In this document: in pieces, positions 16,239 to 23,160 of the stretch
Numbering within the stretch: the stretch's first letter is position 1
Layout: every line of letters starts with the position of its first letter
Virus record (IMG/VR): IMGVR_UViG_3300046471_000076
Coordinates: 1 to 28,338 of that record
Length of the DNA: 28,338 nucleotides
Origin: a virus
Direction: 5' to 3' (one strand)
Notes under the pieces: generated by a model
Told to the model about the DNA's origin: nothing
Database searches by the model: none
The model's input: only the letters and a program-made list of their open reading frames with translations
Program-made: the position numbers and the translations under genes

Positions 16239-16577
16239 ATGGATATTTCGGGCGTAACCGTGGGCCTTATTACTACCATTATCGGAGGCGCTTTTGTCAC
16301 TTGGCTGTACGGTCCAGCAGATGCGAATCTCAGAGCTTTACGCCGCCTGAAGATCATGGGAAGCATCTTGTATAAAGTTCTGGGGTTGGTCGGTGCCATC
16401 GGAATGGTGATTAGTTGCGCGTTCGAGTTCTACAGGTTTGCGTACTCGGAAGCGCCTATCCAAAGGCTAGAAATTGTTGGCCTGTTTTTCTACATGCTCA
16501 ATTTCTTTGTCTACCTATTGTCGGGCATGGCGATCTTGATGATCTGGATAAACCCAACTCCCCGAAAACGCCAGTAG
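16239..16577 (+). CDS. Small three-helix membrane protein of unknown function (orphan plus-strand gene)
   Basis: I do not recognise the family. The 112-residue product has three hydrophobic segments, near residues 5-24, 40-62 and 78-103, with a basic loop after the first (LRALRRLK) and a basic tail (NPTPRKRQ). It has an AGGA ribosome site seven bases before ATG. It stands alone on the plus strand between two minus-strand blocks, which suggests a moron expressed independently of the lytic programme. Base composition is lower in GC than the neighbouring late genes. It could be a superinfection-exclusion protein or a second lysis-associated protein; nothing in the sequence decides. Confidence 0.65.
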   Translation: MDISGVTVGLITTIIGGAFVTWLYGPADANLRALRRLKIMGSILYKVLGLVGAIGMVISCAFEFYRFAYSEAPIQRLEIVGLFFYMLNFFVYLLSGMAILMIWINPTPRKRQ

Positions 16578-17038
16578 CTCTGGTCGCACCTATCGAAGAT
16601 GACTACTTTTTACAGGTCGATTCCGGTGGCAGCAACCCTGTTTTAATGCCACCCGGTGAATAAGTGGGTAACGCAGGGTGAACGCCTAGCGAATGTCGGC
16701 GAATACACCACCCCGGCATTCTGTTGTTGCTGTGGTGTCCCATACGTCCCACTCTTCGGAATCGAAGTGGGACGCCTGAGAGCGCCTAAATTCGGGGCCT
16801 AGCCCCACTGTCCTACTTATCTTTCTCCTTTCTCGTGTAAAGGAAGAAATTTAAAGAACACGCGTTCGCGCGTAAGCGCGTACTGCTCGCCCGCTACGCT
16901 CACACGGGCGGGAGGCACTACTAGGCGGGACGGTGGGACAACCCAACAACGACAAGGCCCGCACCTGTCCCACTGCATCAAAACGCAGCGAGACAAGACG
17001 GGCCAGTGGGACAACAACAGCCGGACGAATACCTGGGG
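16578..17038. other. Non-coding interval with repeated GTGGGAC motifs; candidate origin or late control region
   Basis: No convincing gene is seen. GTGGGAC or its complement GTCCCAC, including close variants, occurs at 16737, 16746, 16767, 16925, 16933, 16967 and 17006. The pair at 16745-16752 and 16767-16774 forms an 8-bp inverted repeat with an inner TTCG/CGAA stem. A perfect GGGGC-CTA-GCCCC palindrome lies near 16795-16807, and CGCG-rich palindromes near 16860-16885. The interval sits after the primase-helicase and the Q-position gene, so it is a candidate replication origin or late regulatory region. Both roles are inference. Confidence 0.5.
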
Positions 17039-17398
17039 TCACGCAGCCAGCCCCATCAGCACCCAATAGATCTGCAGATGCGCCTCATGCAAACGCTGAT
17101 AATACGTGTCGCGGCCACAACCGCAGTGGGCATACCGCAAGCGCATATCCACATCGAGCGTGCAGTAATGCTCACGCACCACCGTCACCAGCTCCGGCGC
17201 GAGGTGCTTTGTCACGATCAGCTCAATGTCCAACGAACTCTCCAGCGGCGCACGGAAAGCACGCCGCCCCCTGATCAGTTGCCCGTTGCTCTCCATCATC
17301 ATGGCAACCATATTTCCACCAGCCAGCCCTCCTTTCGAATGTTCTGAATGCAGCTCCTGCGCCCATAACCGAAGCAGCGAATCGATCTCCTTAATCAA
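17039..17398 (-). CDS. Small protein in antiterminator Q position
   Basis: A 119-residue protein starting at a TTG (17398) with GAGGAG seven bases upstream; this start overlaps the end of the primase gene by 8 bases (TTGATTAA). The sequence opens with IKEIDSLLRLWAQELHS and ends with a likely DNA- or RNA-binding helix pair (DTYYQRLHEAHLQIYWVLM). Two cysteines (CGCG) precede this. The layout and length resemble Q-like late antiterminators that follow replication genes, and the late operon has several terminators that would need one. The assignment is positional with weak sequence support. Confidence 0.55.
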   Translation of the reverse strand: MIKEIDSLLRLWAQELHSEHSKGGLAGGNMVAMMMESNGQLIRGRRAFRAPLESSLDIELIVTKHLAPELVTVVREHYCTLDVDMRLRYAHCGCGRDTYYQRLHEAHLQIYWVLMGLAA

Positions 17399-19607
17399 AA
17401 CAAGGCTCCTCGAACGCTTCGCGCTGCAATGCCGATGCACCGCCCCACCCTGCCGGCTTCTTGTAAGCCCAAGGCCGCTGTCCACTCTTCACCAATGCAG
17501 GCAACCGCACGCGCCGCCAACCTAGCCGATGCATGATCGCCCCGACCCGCATTTGCTCAGGTTTGCCCCAATGCCCAAAGTCCAACTTAAGCGCATTGGC
17601 CAGCACCTCGCTCCCGGTGGTGGTCTCACCGATCTGCGACTCTTCCAACCAGGTCAGAATCGGCCCTTCCCATTCATCCACAACAAAACGCTCGTCCTGC
17701 TCTTCGCCGAACATTACCGCCTCATCAAGCGTCACCCACCAGAGGTCGCCCGCGTCGTAGCAGAACACCGCCTCAGCCCACAGCTGATCGCGCATCGAAC
17801 GCAGCAGATCCAGATCCACCTTGGTACACGCAACCGGCCAGTAACGCCGGTTGCCGGTGGCGTCCTTGAGGTACTCGTCCTGGTTCGTCGTACCCACGAA
17901 AACACACTGGCGTGGCACGTCCATCGTTCTGCGGCCGTAGCTCTCGCGATAAGTGTCAGTGGACGCCGAAAAGAACTGCTTGGCCTTCGTACTCTCTGCC
18001 TTGTTGAAGCTGTCCAACTCGCCCAGCTCAACGATCCACTTACCCCGGATAGCCTGAAAGCCGTCTTTGTCACCCAGCGCAAACGGCGTGTCCATAAACC
18101 ACTCGCCGCCGAGAATGCTCATCGCCGTCGACTTACCAGCGCCCTGTGCACCTTCCAGAATCATCACCGAGTCGGCCTTGCAACCCGGCTTCATCACCCG
18201 CGCCACGGCCGACAACATCCAGCGCTTGCCGACCTTCGACGAGTAGTCAGTTGCCTTGACGCCCATGACATCCGTTAGCCAACTTTCGAGGCGCGGCACC
18301 CGATCCCACTCCAGCTTACGCAGGTACTGCCGCACTGGATGAAACGCATGGTCGTGCGCAACCACGCTCACCGCCTCGATCACATGCGAGGCCTTGACCC
18401 GCAAGTTGTACTGTTGCGCGAGCCACTTCATCACCCGCACATCGTCAATGTCCGCCCAATCGCCCGTGCCGCCGCCATAAGGCGCCGCACGCAGCTTGAC
18501 GATCTTCGAACTAAACGCGCTGTAACTGATGACCCCGGCCCAACGCTCATCATTGGCCAGGATCAACTCGACATTCTGCATGTGCGCAATCAGCGCGCCG
18601 CTTTCGCTGCGTGCCAGCAGATCCTTCCAACCACCAGCGGCCGGGGGTTTGACCACCGCCAACACCTGACGGCGCACCGCTTCCAAACCTTCAGCGACAT
18701 GCAGGTCGTTGAAGTCGGTCCACTTGGCTTCCCGCTCACTGGAAAAGATCGGCGCAACCACCTGGCCACCGACAATCAGCGCCGCGTTGTTGGCTTTCTC
18801 TTCACCGGGATTCCACGCGTCACCATTCGGCTTCGTGGTCTTCCAGTCATCGTCTCGGCAGATGATCAGCGGGCAACCGGCGAAACGCTCGCGCATGGCC
18901 TTGCAAACCACCAGCAAATTGCCCGCATCAAACGCAACGGCCACGGTCAATGACGTGGCCATATGCAGGCTTGCGCCGGTCGCGTAACCCTCACACACCA
19001 GCACCGGTTCGCCCGGATCCGGGTGCGGCCCGATCAGATGGAAAGCACCCTCTTTGGACATGCCATAAGGCCAATAGGATTTGTCCCGGCCGGTGTCCTC
19101 TTGCTTGGTCGGGAACACCACCTGCAGGCCCACAATCTCGTCCCGCACATTGCTCATTGGTATCAGGAACGCGCCGGAGCGCGGCGCATACCGAACCCCG
19201 AAGCCAACAATCTGTTTGCGATCCAGATAATCGCTACGGCCCTTCTCCGGCATGCGCTTGAACATACCTGACGCCCGCTTTGCCGCACGACGTGCCGCAT
19301 TGGCCGAGATCTCAGCCGCCCGGCGTTTGGCTTCCTCCTGTCGAGCACGCATAACCTCACGCTCTTCCGGCGACATCCGCCCAGCCTTGACCTTGATCTT
19401 CTGCGACTCACCCGAGCGCCAGTCACCGAACGCACCGAAGATCAGCGTCTCGCCTTTCTCCGTGCGCTGTTCATGGACGACATACCAGCCATTCTTTTCC
19501 TTGCCCTTGTCCTGCGAAGTCTTACACCGGGTCAGCTTGCCAAACACCAGCGGCTGCGCAGGCTCAAGACCGTAGTCCGCGAATTGCCCCAACACTTCAT
19601 CGAGCAT
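17391..19607 (-). CDS. Phage primase-helicase, TOPRIM plus VapE-type ATPase
   Basis: Replication initiator enzyme of 738 residues. An N-terminal primase-like region is followed by a charged helix (residues about 78-112). A TOPRIM domain follows at about 150-320, with Glu206 in LVCEGYATGASL and Asp252-254 in CRDDDW. A VapE-type ATPase fills the C-terminal half, with Walker A GAQGAGKST (486-494), Walker B-like WIVELGELDSF (524-534) and TGNRRYWPV (584-592), the family's arginine-finger region. It overlaps the DksA-like gene upstream and the Q-position gene downstream, so translation is probably coupled. It primes and unwinds phage DNA. Confidence 0.93.
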   Translation of the reverse strand: MLDEVLGQFADYGLEPAQPLVFGKLTRCKTSQDKGKEKNGWYVVHEQRTEKGETLIFGAFGDWRSGESQKIKVKAGRMSPEEREVMRARQEEAKRRAAEISANAARRAAKRASGMFKRMPEKGRSDYLDRKQIVGFGVRYAPRSGAFLIPMSNVRDEIVGLQVVFPTKQEDTGRDKSYWPYGMSKEGAFHLIGPHPDPGEPVLVCEGYATGASLHMATSLTVAVAFDAGNLLVVCKAMRERFAGCPLIICRDDDWKTTKPNGDAWNPGEEKANNAALIVGGQVVAPIFSSEREAKWTDFNDLHVAEGLEAVRRQVLAVVKPPAAGGWKDLLARSESGALIAHMQNVELILANDERWAGVISYSAFSSKIVKLRAAPYGGGTGDWADIDDVRVMKWLAQQYNLRVKASHVIEAVSVVAHDHAFHPVRQYLRKLEWDRVPRLESWLTDVMGVKATDYSSKVGKRWMLSAVARVMKPGCKADSVMILEGAQGAGKSTAMSILGGEWFMDTPFALGDKDGFQAIRGKWIVELGELDSFNKAESTKAKQFFSASTDTYRESYGRRTMDVPRQCVFVGTTNQDEYLKDATGNRRYWPVACTKVDLDLLRSMRDQLWAEAVFCYDAGDLWWVTLDEAVMFGEEQDERFVVDEWEGPILTWLEESQIGETTTGSEVLANALKLDFGHWGKPEQMRVGAIMHRLGWRRVRLPALVKSGQRPWAYKKPAGWGGASALQREAFEEPCFD

Positions 19608-19824
19608 GGATGGCCTCCATGATCTCCTCGACCTCCTGGCAGCTCACGCATTGCGTGCAGCCAGGAACAGCTAAACGCCGTCCCTCGGGGATTGGGCTGT
19701 CGCAGTTTTCACAGAATAGAAACGAATGCGCCGCCAATGCAGGTTTAGCGGCGTTGCGCGCAGCGAGGGCCTGATCGATACGTTCTTGCACCAGGTCATT
19801 AGCGAAGTCAGCAATGTCAGCCAC
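19597..19824 (-). CDS. DksA/TraR-type zinc-finger protein
   Basis: A 75-residue protein starting at GTG (19824), which overlaps the CII-family gene by 8 bases; upstream in-frame Met codons lie entirely within that gene and are rejected. The C-terminal half has a C4 zinc finger, CENC then 17 residues then CVSC, with the family's PIPEGRRLAVPGCTQC segment. The N-terminal helix (DFANDLVQERIDQALAARNA) matches short TraR-like proteins, which insert into the secondary channel of RNA polymerase and act without ppGpp. In a phage early operon it may tune host or phage transcription. Confidence 0.9.
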   Translation of the reverse strand: MADIADFANDLVQERIDQALAARNAAKPALAAHSFLFCENCDSPIPEGRRLAVPGCTQCVSCQEVEEIMEAIHAR

Positions 19825-20335
19825 GATCAACACCCCGCGTCGTCTGGTTGACATACGTGGCGCGGTTGAACAACCCCAACAGCCCCTGAATCCCACGAAA
19901 CACCTGCAGGCGAATCGCGGCCAGCTCCTCATCGGAAACAACCCCGTCGCCAATGCTCTTGGCCCAGGTATCTGCCAGATCCGCCACCTGCCGGAAGTAC
20001 TCGGCAATTCCAGTGGTCAACGTCTCTGGCATGTCGTTGGTGTACGCCTCAGCCAGTTCCTGCCAAGTCGTGTCACCGACCAACGCATGCACCGCATCCA
20101 GAATGCGGCGATCCTTGGTCAGCTCCAGAATCTCGCCGAACTCTTGAATGTTCACCGTGTGGCTGGGGTGGGTTGGGGACAGCTTGTGCTGCAGCGTGGT
20201 CGCATTCCGGCCGGTGGTGGCGGCGATAGCAGCGGCGCCGCCGGGGTAGTCCCGAGCGGCATGGTATAGCGCGAGATCGAGCGGCAAAACTTCCCGCTGC
20301 GCCCGCTCAACAGAACTCAGAGCGATACGGCTCAT
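19817..20335 (-). CDS. Phage CII-family transcriptional regulator (CP76 type)
   Basis: A 172-residue regulator. The N-terminal part contains the helix-turn-helix-like segment YHAARDYPGGAAAIAATTGR then NATTLQHKLSPTHPSHTVNI, typical of the phage regulatory CII (CP76) family; the C-terminus is helical. It starts with a good ribosome site (AAGGA eight bases before ATG). It is the first gene of the replication operon after cro, as cII is in lambda, and is expected to favour lysogenic transcription; that role is by family and position only. Confidence 0.88.
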   Translation of the reverse strand: MSRIALSSVERAQREVLPLDLALYHAARDYPGGAAAIAATTGRNATTLQHKLSPTHPSHTVNIQEFGEILELTKDRRILDAVHALVGDTTWQELAEAYTNDMPETLTTGIAEYFRQVADLADTWAKSIGDGVVSDEELAAIRLQVFRGIQGLLGLFNRATYVNQTTRGVDRG

Positions 20336-20666
20336 GGCATTAATCCTTGTAAGTTGCCAGTGCCGCGCGACATGCAGTGGTGATACATTTGCCGCGTGGC
20401 TTGAAGAGGCCCAAACGCCGGCTAGATCTTCGGGATCGATACCGGCACCGTGCCGGGGCGAGCAATCCGTTGCTCACCCCTGGCGCAACAGCTGCCTAAT
20501 CTGTGGTGGAAGAGGCAGCAACACCAAGGCTTCCGAGCCTTGGAAAAGCGCGATAGAGGAAGGTGGTTGCATGTGGTGTGCCCGCCTATCTTTATCGCGA
20601 CCCGACAGCGCTGTGGTGGTGCGTGCCGGGAGGAACTGGGCGGCCTTTGGGTCGCCTTTTTTCTTG
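20336..20666. other. cro-cII interval with strong hairpins
   Basis: 331 bases without a convincing gene. It holds a perfect 7-bp hairpin CCAAGGC/GCCTTGG (20524-20543) and, at the cro end, a plus-strand terminator (20642-20664). On the minus strand it is the leader of the cII operon and could hold an antitermination (nut-like) site. On the plus strand a 132-codon open frame begins at 20334, but its composition is poor and it overlaps cro, so I do not call it. Confidence 0.55.
20642..20664 (+). terminator. Plus-strand intrinsic terminator with no obvious plus-strand gene
   Basis: The sequence GGCGGCC, loop TTTG, GGTCGCC (one G-T pair) is followed directly by TTTTTTC on the plus strand. On the minus strand there is no T run, so it is directional. 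It lies just before the 3' end of the minus-strand cro, so it would stop a plus-strand transcript from the cII side. That implies an antisense or small RNA. Confidence 0.6.
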
Positions 20667-20900
20667 CTAGGCCGCCTCGTCTGCACTATCAGTGTCAGTG
20701 ACACCGAAGTGCTCCAAGACCTCAGCAAGTGATACGTGCCCTTCGCTCTCACGAGCCAAAGCCTTGATCAATGAAACGCTTGGATCCTTCCTCGCATATT
20801 TGACATGCAAACGCATATAGCTTTCAGCAATGCGGCACCGGCTGGCATATGCACTGAGCGATTCGATGGTCAAGCTATTGATGTAACAGCGTAGTTTCAT
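20667..20900 (-). CDS. Cro-type repressor, YdaS-like helix-turn-helix
   Basis: A 77-residue DNA-binding protein, MKLRCYINSLTIESLSAYAS, with a helix-turn-helix across residues about 15-50 (SAYASRCRIAESYMRLHV). The LIKALARESEGHVSLAEVLE segment is typical of Pseudomonas phage Cro/YdaS-like regulators. It has an excellent ribosome site (GGAGG six bases before ATG). It is transcribed divergently from cI across two operators and is the first gene of the rightward lytic arm. It probably represses cI and then the early promoters. Confidence 0.88.
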   Translation of the reverse strand: MKLRCYINSLTIESLSAYASRCRIAESYMRLHVKYARKDPSVSLIKALARESEGHVSLAEVLEHFGVTDTDSADEAA

Positions 20901-20922
20901 GAGTGACCTCCGAACGAAAAAT

Positions 20923-20937
20923 TAACCTATAAGGTTA
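20923..20937. promoter_or_regulatory. CI/Cro operator 1 (perfect palindrome, cro side)
   Basis: TAACCT-ATA-AGGTTA is a perfect 15-bp palindrome. It overlaps a plausible minus-strand promoter for cro (TTGCAA, 17 bases, TAATTT), so a bound repressor would block cro. The core matches the copies at 20963 and 22332. Confidence 0.82.
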
Positions 20938-20962
20938 TTTTTTGCAACACCAAAATGGACAT

Positions 20963-20977
20963 TCACCTAACAGGTTA
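20963..20977. promoter_or_regulatory. CI/Cro operator 2 (one mismatch, cI side)
   Basis: TCACCT-AAC-AGGTTA matches the palindrome at 20923 except for one base in the left arm. It lies 20 bases before the cI start, so it is placed for autoregulation of cI. Centre-to-centre distance from operator 1 is 40 bases, close to four helical turns, which would allow cooperative binding on one face. Confidence 0.75.
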
Positions 20978-20996
20978 ATCCAGCCAGAATTCTTTC

Positions 20997-21644
20997 ATGA
21001 AAATCGCAGATACCCGCCTACAAAATTTCCGTAGAGTCATGGCTGATAAAAGGCTTCGACTAACTGACATAGCTGACCTACTGGGCAAAGCACCCGCGCA
21101 GGTGAGCGCTTTTGGGGGAAAGAACCCTACGAAAGGGATCGGTGATCAGATTGCGAGAGAGATTGAAGCCGCGCTTGGACTACATAGCGGTTATCTGGAT
21201 ATGCCATATGGGATTGGCGAATTCAACAACGCCACGGTGCTAAGTCATACAGGACGCAAACTGCCAGTAATGGGATCAATAAGCGCAGGAGCTTGGTGCG
21301 AATCAGGTGCAACTTTCGACCCGCGTGATGCGGAAGAATGGATCGACGCCCCCGGCCCAGTAGGACCAAGAGCGTTCATCCTGCGCGTTGAAGGTATGAG
21401 TATGGAGCCGAAATTTTTGGAGGGTGACAAGATCGTTATCGATCCTTCTCTTGAAGCTCTCCCGGGCCATTTTGTAGCTGCAAAAAGAACGAGAGATCAA
21501 GCGGCAACTCTTAAGCAATTAAAGCAGGAAGGCGGCGAGCAATACCTGTACGCCCTAAATCCGGATTGGCCTGAACGCATCATAAAAATGACAGAAGAAT
21601 GGACCATTTGCGGCAGAGCAAGATGGAAGATTTCAGACCTTTAA
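20997..21644 (+). CDS. CI-type prophage repressor, LexA/S24 self-cleaving
   Basis: Maintains lysogeny and is inactivated by RecA-stimulated self-cleavage. Of 215 residues, the N-terminal 65 hold a helix-turn-helix (LTDIADLLGKAPAQVSAFGG). The C-terminal S24 domain has a likely cleavage site at Ala97-Gly98 (SISAGAW), nucleophile Ser135 in VEGMSMEP, and general-base Lys173 in ATLKQL. So the prophage should be inducible by DNA damage. No strong ribosome site precedes ATG. It is divergent from cro, and the membrane gene downstream is in the same direction. Confidence 0.95.
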   Translation: MKIADTRLQNFRRVMADKRLRLTDIADLLGKAPAQVSAFGGKNPTKGIGDQIAREIEAALGLHSGYLDMPYGIGEFNNATVLSHTGRKLPVMGSISAGAWCESGATFDPRDAEEWIDAPGPVGPRAFILRVEGMSMEPKFLEGDKIVIDPSLEALPGHFVAAKRTRDQAATLKQLKQEGGEQYLYALNPDWPERIIKMTEEWTICGRARWKISDL

Positions 21645-21673
21645 CCATTTCCGACTAGAGCCAGTATGTCAGT

Positions 21674-22261
21674 ATGACAGAAAGAGAAAATGCACAGGCC
21701 GACGCTCAAGCTGTTGAGTTTTACGCAGCTAGGGTCAATGCCTGGATGGCTACAAAGTTTGAGCTGGATAAAAGCCTTCTAACGCTCAGCGCTGCGGGCA
21801 TTGGCCTAGTGATCACACTGATTTCAACCGTTGGCGTCAAATCTATAGAAAGTCTGATCCTATCAATACTGACGCTTACAAGCTTCGTCTTTTGTTTAGC
21901 TAGCGTTCTCTGCACATTCAAAATGAATGCTGGGCACCTTGAAAAAACAGTTAAAGATCCTAACGTGACGGATGACCCGATTCTCAAAATACTCGATCAC
22001 ATTTCAATGTGGTCTTTTGTTGCCGGAGTTTTGCTGGCATGCATAATCGGGTTTTCAACTGCAATTAATTCCTACATTGAGAAGACAAAGAAAATGACTG
22101 AGCCGACCCTAGTAAACTCCACAGGTATTGAGTCATTGAACGGGATTATGAATATGCAACCACCTCAAAAGAACAACACTCAAGCAAACACCACTCCCCC
22201 AGCTGCGCAACAACCTACCCAAAATCAAACAAAATCAGATGACACCCAAAAGGGTAAATGA
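21674..22261 (+). CDS. Three-helix membrane protein downstream of the repressor (rexB-like position)
   Basis: I do not recognise the family. The 195-residue product has a soluble N-terminus (1-33), membrane segments near 35-53, 60-82 and 111-130, and a long Gln/Asn/Thr/Pro-rich tail (about 150-195). It begins 29 bases after cI on the same strand with no terminator between, so it should be expressed in the lysogen with the repressor, the place of rexA-rexB in lambda. Composition is clearly AT-richer than the structural genes. A superinfection-exclusion or other lysogenic-conversion function is inference from position and topology. Confidence 0.72.
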   Translation: MTERENAQADAQAVEFYAARVNAWMATKFELDKSLLTLSAAGIGLVITLISTVGVKSIESLILSILTLTSFVFCLASVLCTFKMNAGHLEKTVKDPNVTDDPILKILDHISMWSFVAGVLLACIIGFSTAINSYIEKTKKMTEPTLVNSTGIESLNGIMNMQPPQKNNTQANTTPPAAQQPTQNQTKSDDTQKGK

Positions 22262-22322
22262 CAGACGAGTGCTCGTCGGCCTTATAAAGTGCCGACCTGA
22301 ACACCTTCATGGTTATTTTAAT

Positions 22323-22350
22323 TTGACTTGTTAACCTACAAGGTTAATAT
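22323..22350 (+). promoter_or_regulatory. Early promoter (PL-like) with CI/Cro operator 3 inside it
   Basis: A promoter with -35 TTGACT (22323-22328), a 16-base spacer and -10 TAATAT (22345-22350) precedes the gene at 22387. The spacer and start of the -10 are filled by the 17-bp perfect palindrome TTAACCT-ACA-AGGTTAA (22331-22347), the same core as the two operators at cro/cI. Repressor bound here would occlude polymerase, so the plus-strand accessory operon should be silent in the lysogen. Confidence 0.85.
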
Positions 22351-22386
22351 TTGCCTCACTCTTCCACCACAGAGCGAGGCAAAACC

Positions 22387-22563
22387 ATGCACACCACAGC
22401 AACCCTGCACGTCCATCCGGCCGCTGCCACCCCCTTCCAAATTTTTGAGATCCGGCGCCTAGCCCGCCAGTACGGCTGCGAGTTCGCCATCAGCAAGCCG
22501 AAGCTGACAGCACTCGCCACTCCCGCCCCAGTCAATCCGAACGGCGGAGGGCATGCAGCATGA
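22387..22563 (+). CDS. Hypothetical 58-residue protein, first gene of the PL operon
   Basis: A small basic protein of unknown family beginning MHTTATLHVHPAAATPFQIF, with a GAGG-type ribosome site. The middle (IFEIRRLARQYGCEFAISKP) looks like an amphipathic helix followed by a strand; the tail is Pro/Ala/Gly-rich. I take the ATG at 22387 rather than an in-frame one at 22351, which lies right beside the promoter. It overlaps the next gene by ATGA. Confidence 0.65.
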   Translation: MHTTATLHVHPAAATPFQIFEIRRLARQYGCEFAISKPKLTALATPAPVNPNGGGHAA

Positions 22564-23150
22564 TCAAGTACAAAATCGACAACCGCACCCTGCAGTTGCT
22601 CAACGCCCAGGTCAACCTGACCGAGACCTTCAACCACGTACTCCGGACCGCGCCCAAGCGCGAGTGCCTGGCGTTCCGCCTCAAGGTTGAACGCGGCATT
22701 TCGGAAAGCACCTTCGTCGTGGAGTTGGGCAGCGAACGCCACACGCTGACCCTGCCGAACGAAAAGAAGATGCATCTCAAGCTGGCCGACTTCATCGAAG
22801 AGATCGCCAACGGCCCGTTCGATGCGAGCAATACCAGCGACCTGCTCCACCACTCTCACGCCAGCCGCGAATACGGCCGCTTTGAAGTCTCGGACAAGCA
22901 GCGAGTTTTTGAGTTGGTACGCACTGGCGGCGTGCTGAACCTCGACATGGGTTTCGACTACCCGCTAATCGTCGCACTTCATCGCACTCAGTCTCGCTCA
23001 GGTGTCACCACCATCCTGAGCATCGGTAACAAAAGTCCGCACACCCGTTGCTTCACCGTGTACGGCAGCGATGTCGAGATCTACGGCAAGGTCACCGAGT
23101 CCATCAACCACCTCGCTGCAGCGGCAACCCCTGCCGCGCACGCGGCATGA
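22560..23150 (+). CDS. Hypothetical 196-residue early phage protein
   Basis: Unknown family. The start has a GGAGG ribosome site and an ATGA overlap with the previous gene. The N-terminal half is mixed alpha/beta and charged (NEKKMHLKLADFIEEI at residues 67-82); the C-terminal half is rich in strands (RVFELVRTGGVLNLDMGFDY, GVTTILSIGNKS). There are no cysteine clusters, membrane segments or catalytic motifs that I can name. GC-rich codon use matches the core phage genes, so it appears long resident in the operon. Confidence 0.75.
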   Translation: MIKYKIDNRTLQLLNAQVNLTETFNHVLRTAPKRECLAFRLKVERGISESTFVVELGSERHTLTLPNEKKMHLKLADFIEEIANGPFDASNTSDLLHHSHASREYGRFEVSDKQRVFELVRTGGVLNLDMGFDYPLIVALHRTQSRSGVTTILSIGNKSPHTRCFTVYGSDVEIYGKVTESINHLAAAATPAAHAA

Positions 23151-23160
23151 GGGGCACACC

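Noticed and set aside
16563-16663. Plus-strand frame continuing past the orphan membrane gene (ending near 16663)
   Set aside because: It looks mildly coding but has no start of its own; a frameshifted extension cannot be supported without relatives.
16817-17017. 66-codon minus-strand frame in the non-coding interval
   Set aside because: Trp/Cys/Arg-rich composition, no ribosome site, overlaps the GTGGGAC motif cluster; considered non-coding.
20334-20732. 132-codon plus-strand frame between cII and cro
   Set aside because: Runs through the terminator and into cro, composition poor, no clear ribosome site; kept only as a possible RNA region.
20474-20752. 92-codon minus-strand frame overlapping cro
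   Set aside because: Starts inside cro in another frame without a ribosome site; likely chance.
22265-22300. Hairpin GTCGGC/GCCGAC after the repressor-linked membrane gene
   Set aside because: No T run follows, so it is not supportable as an intrinsic terminator.
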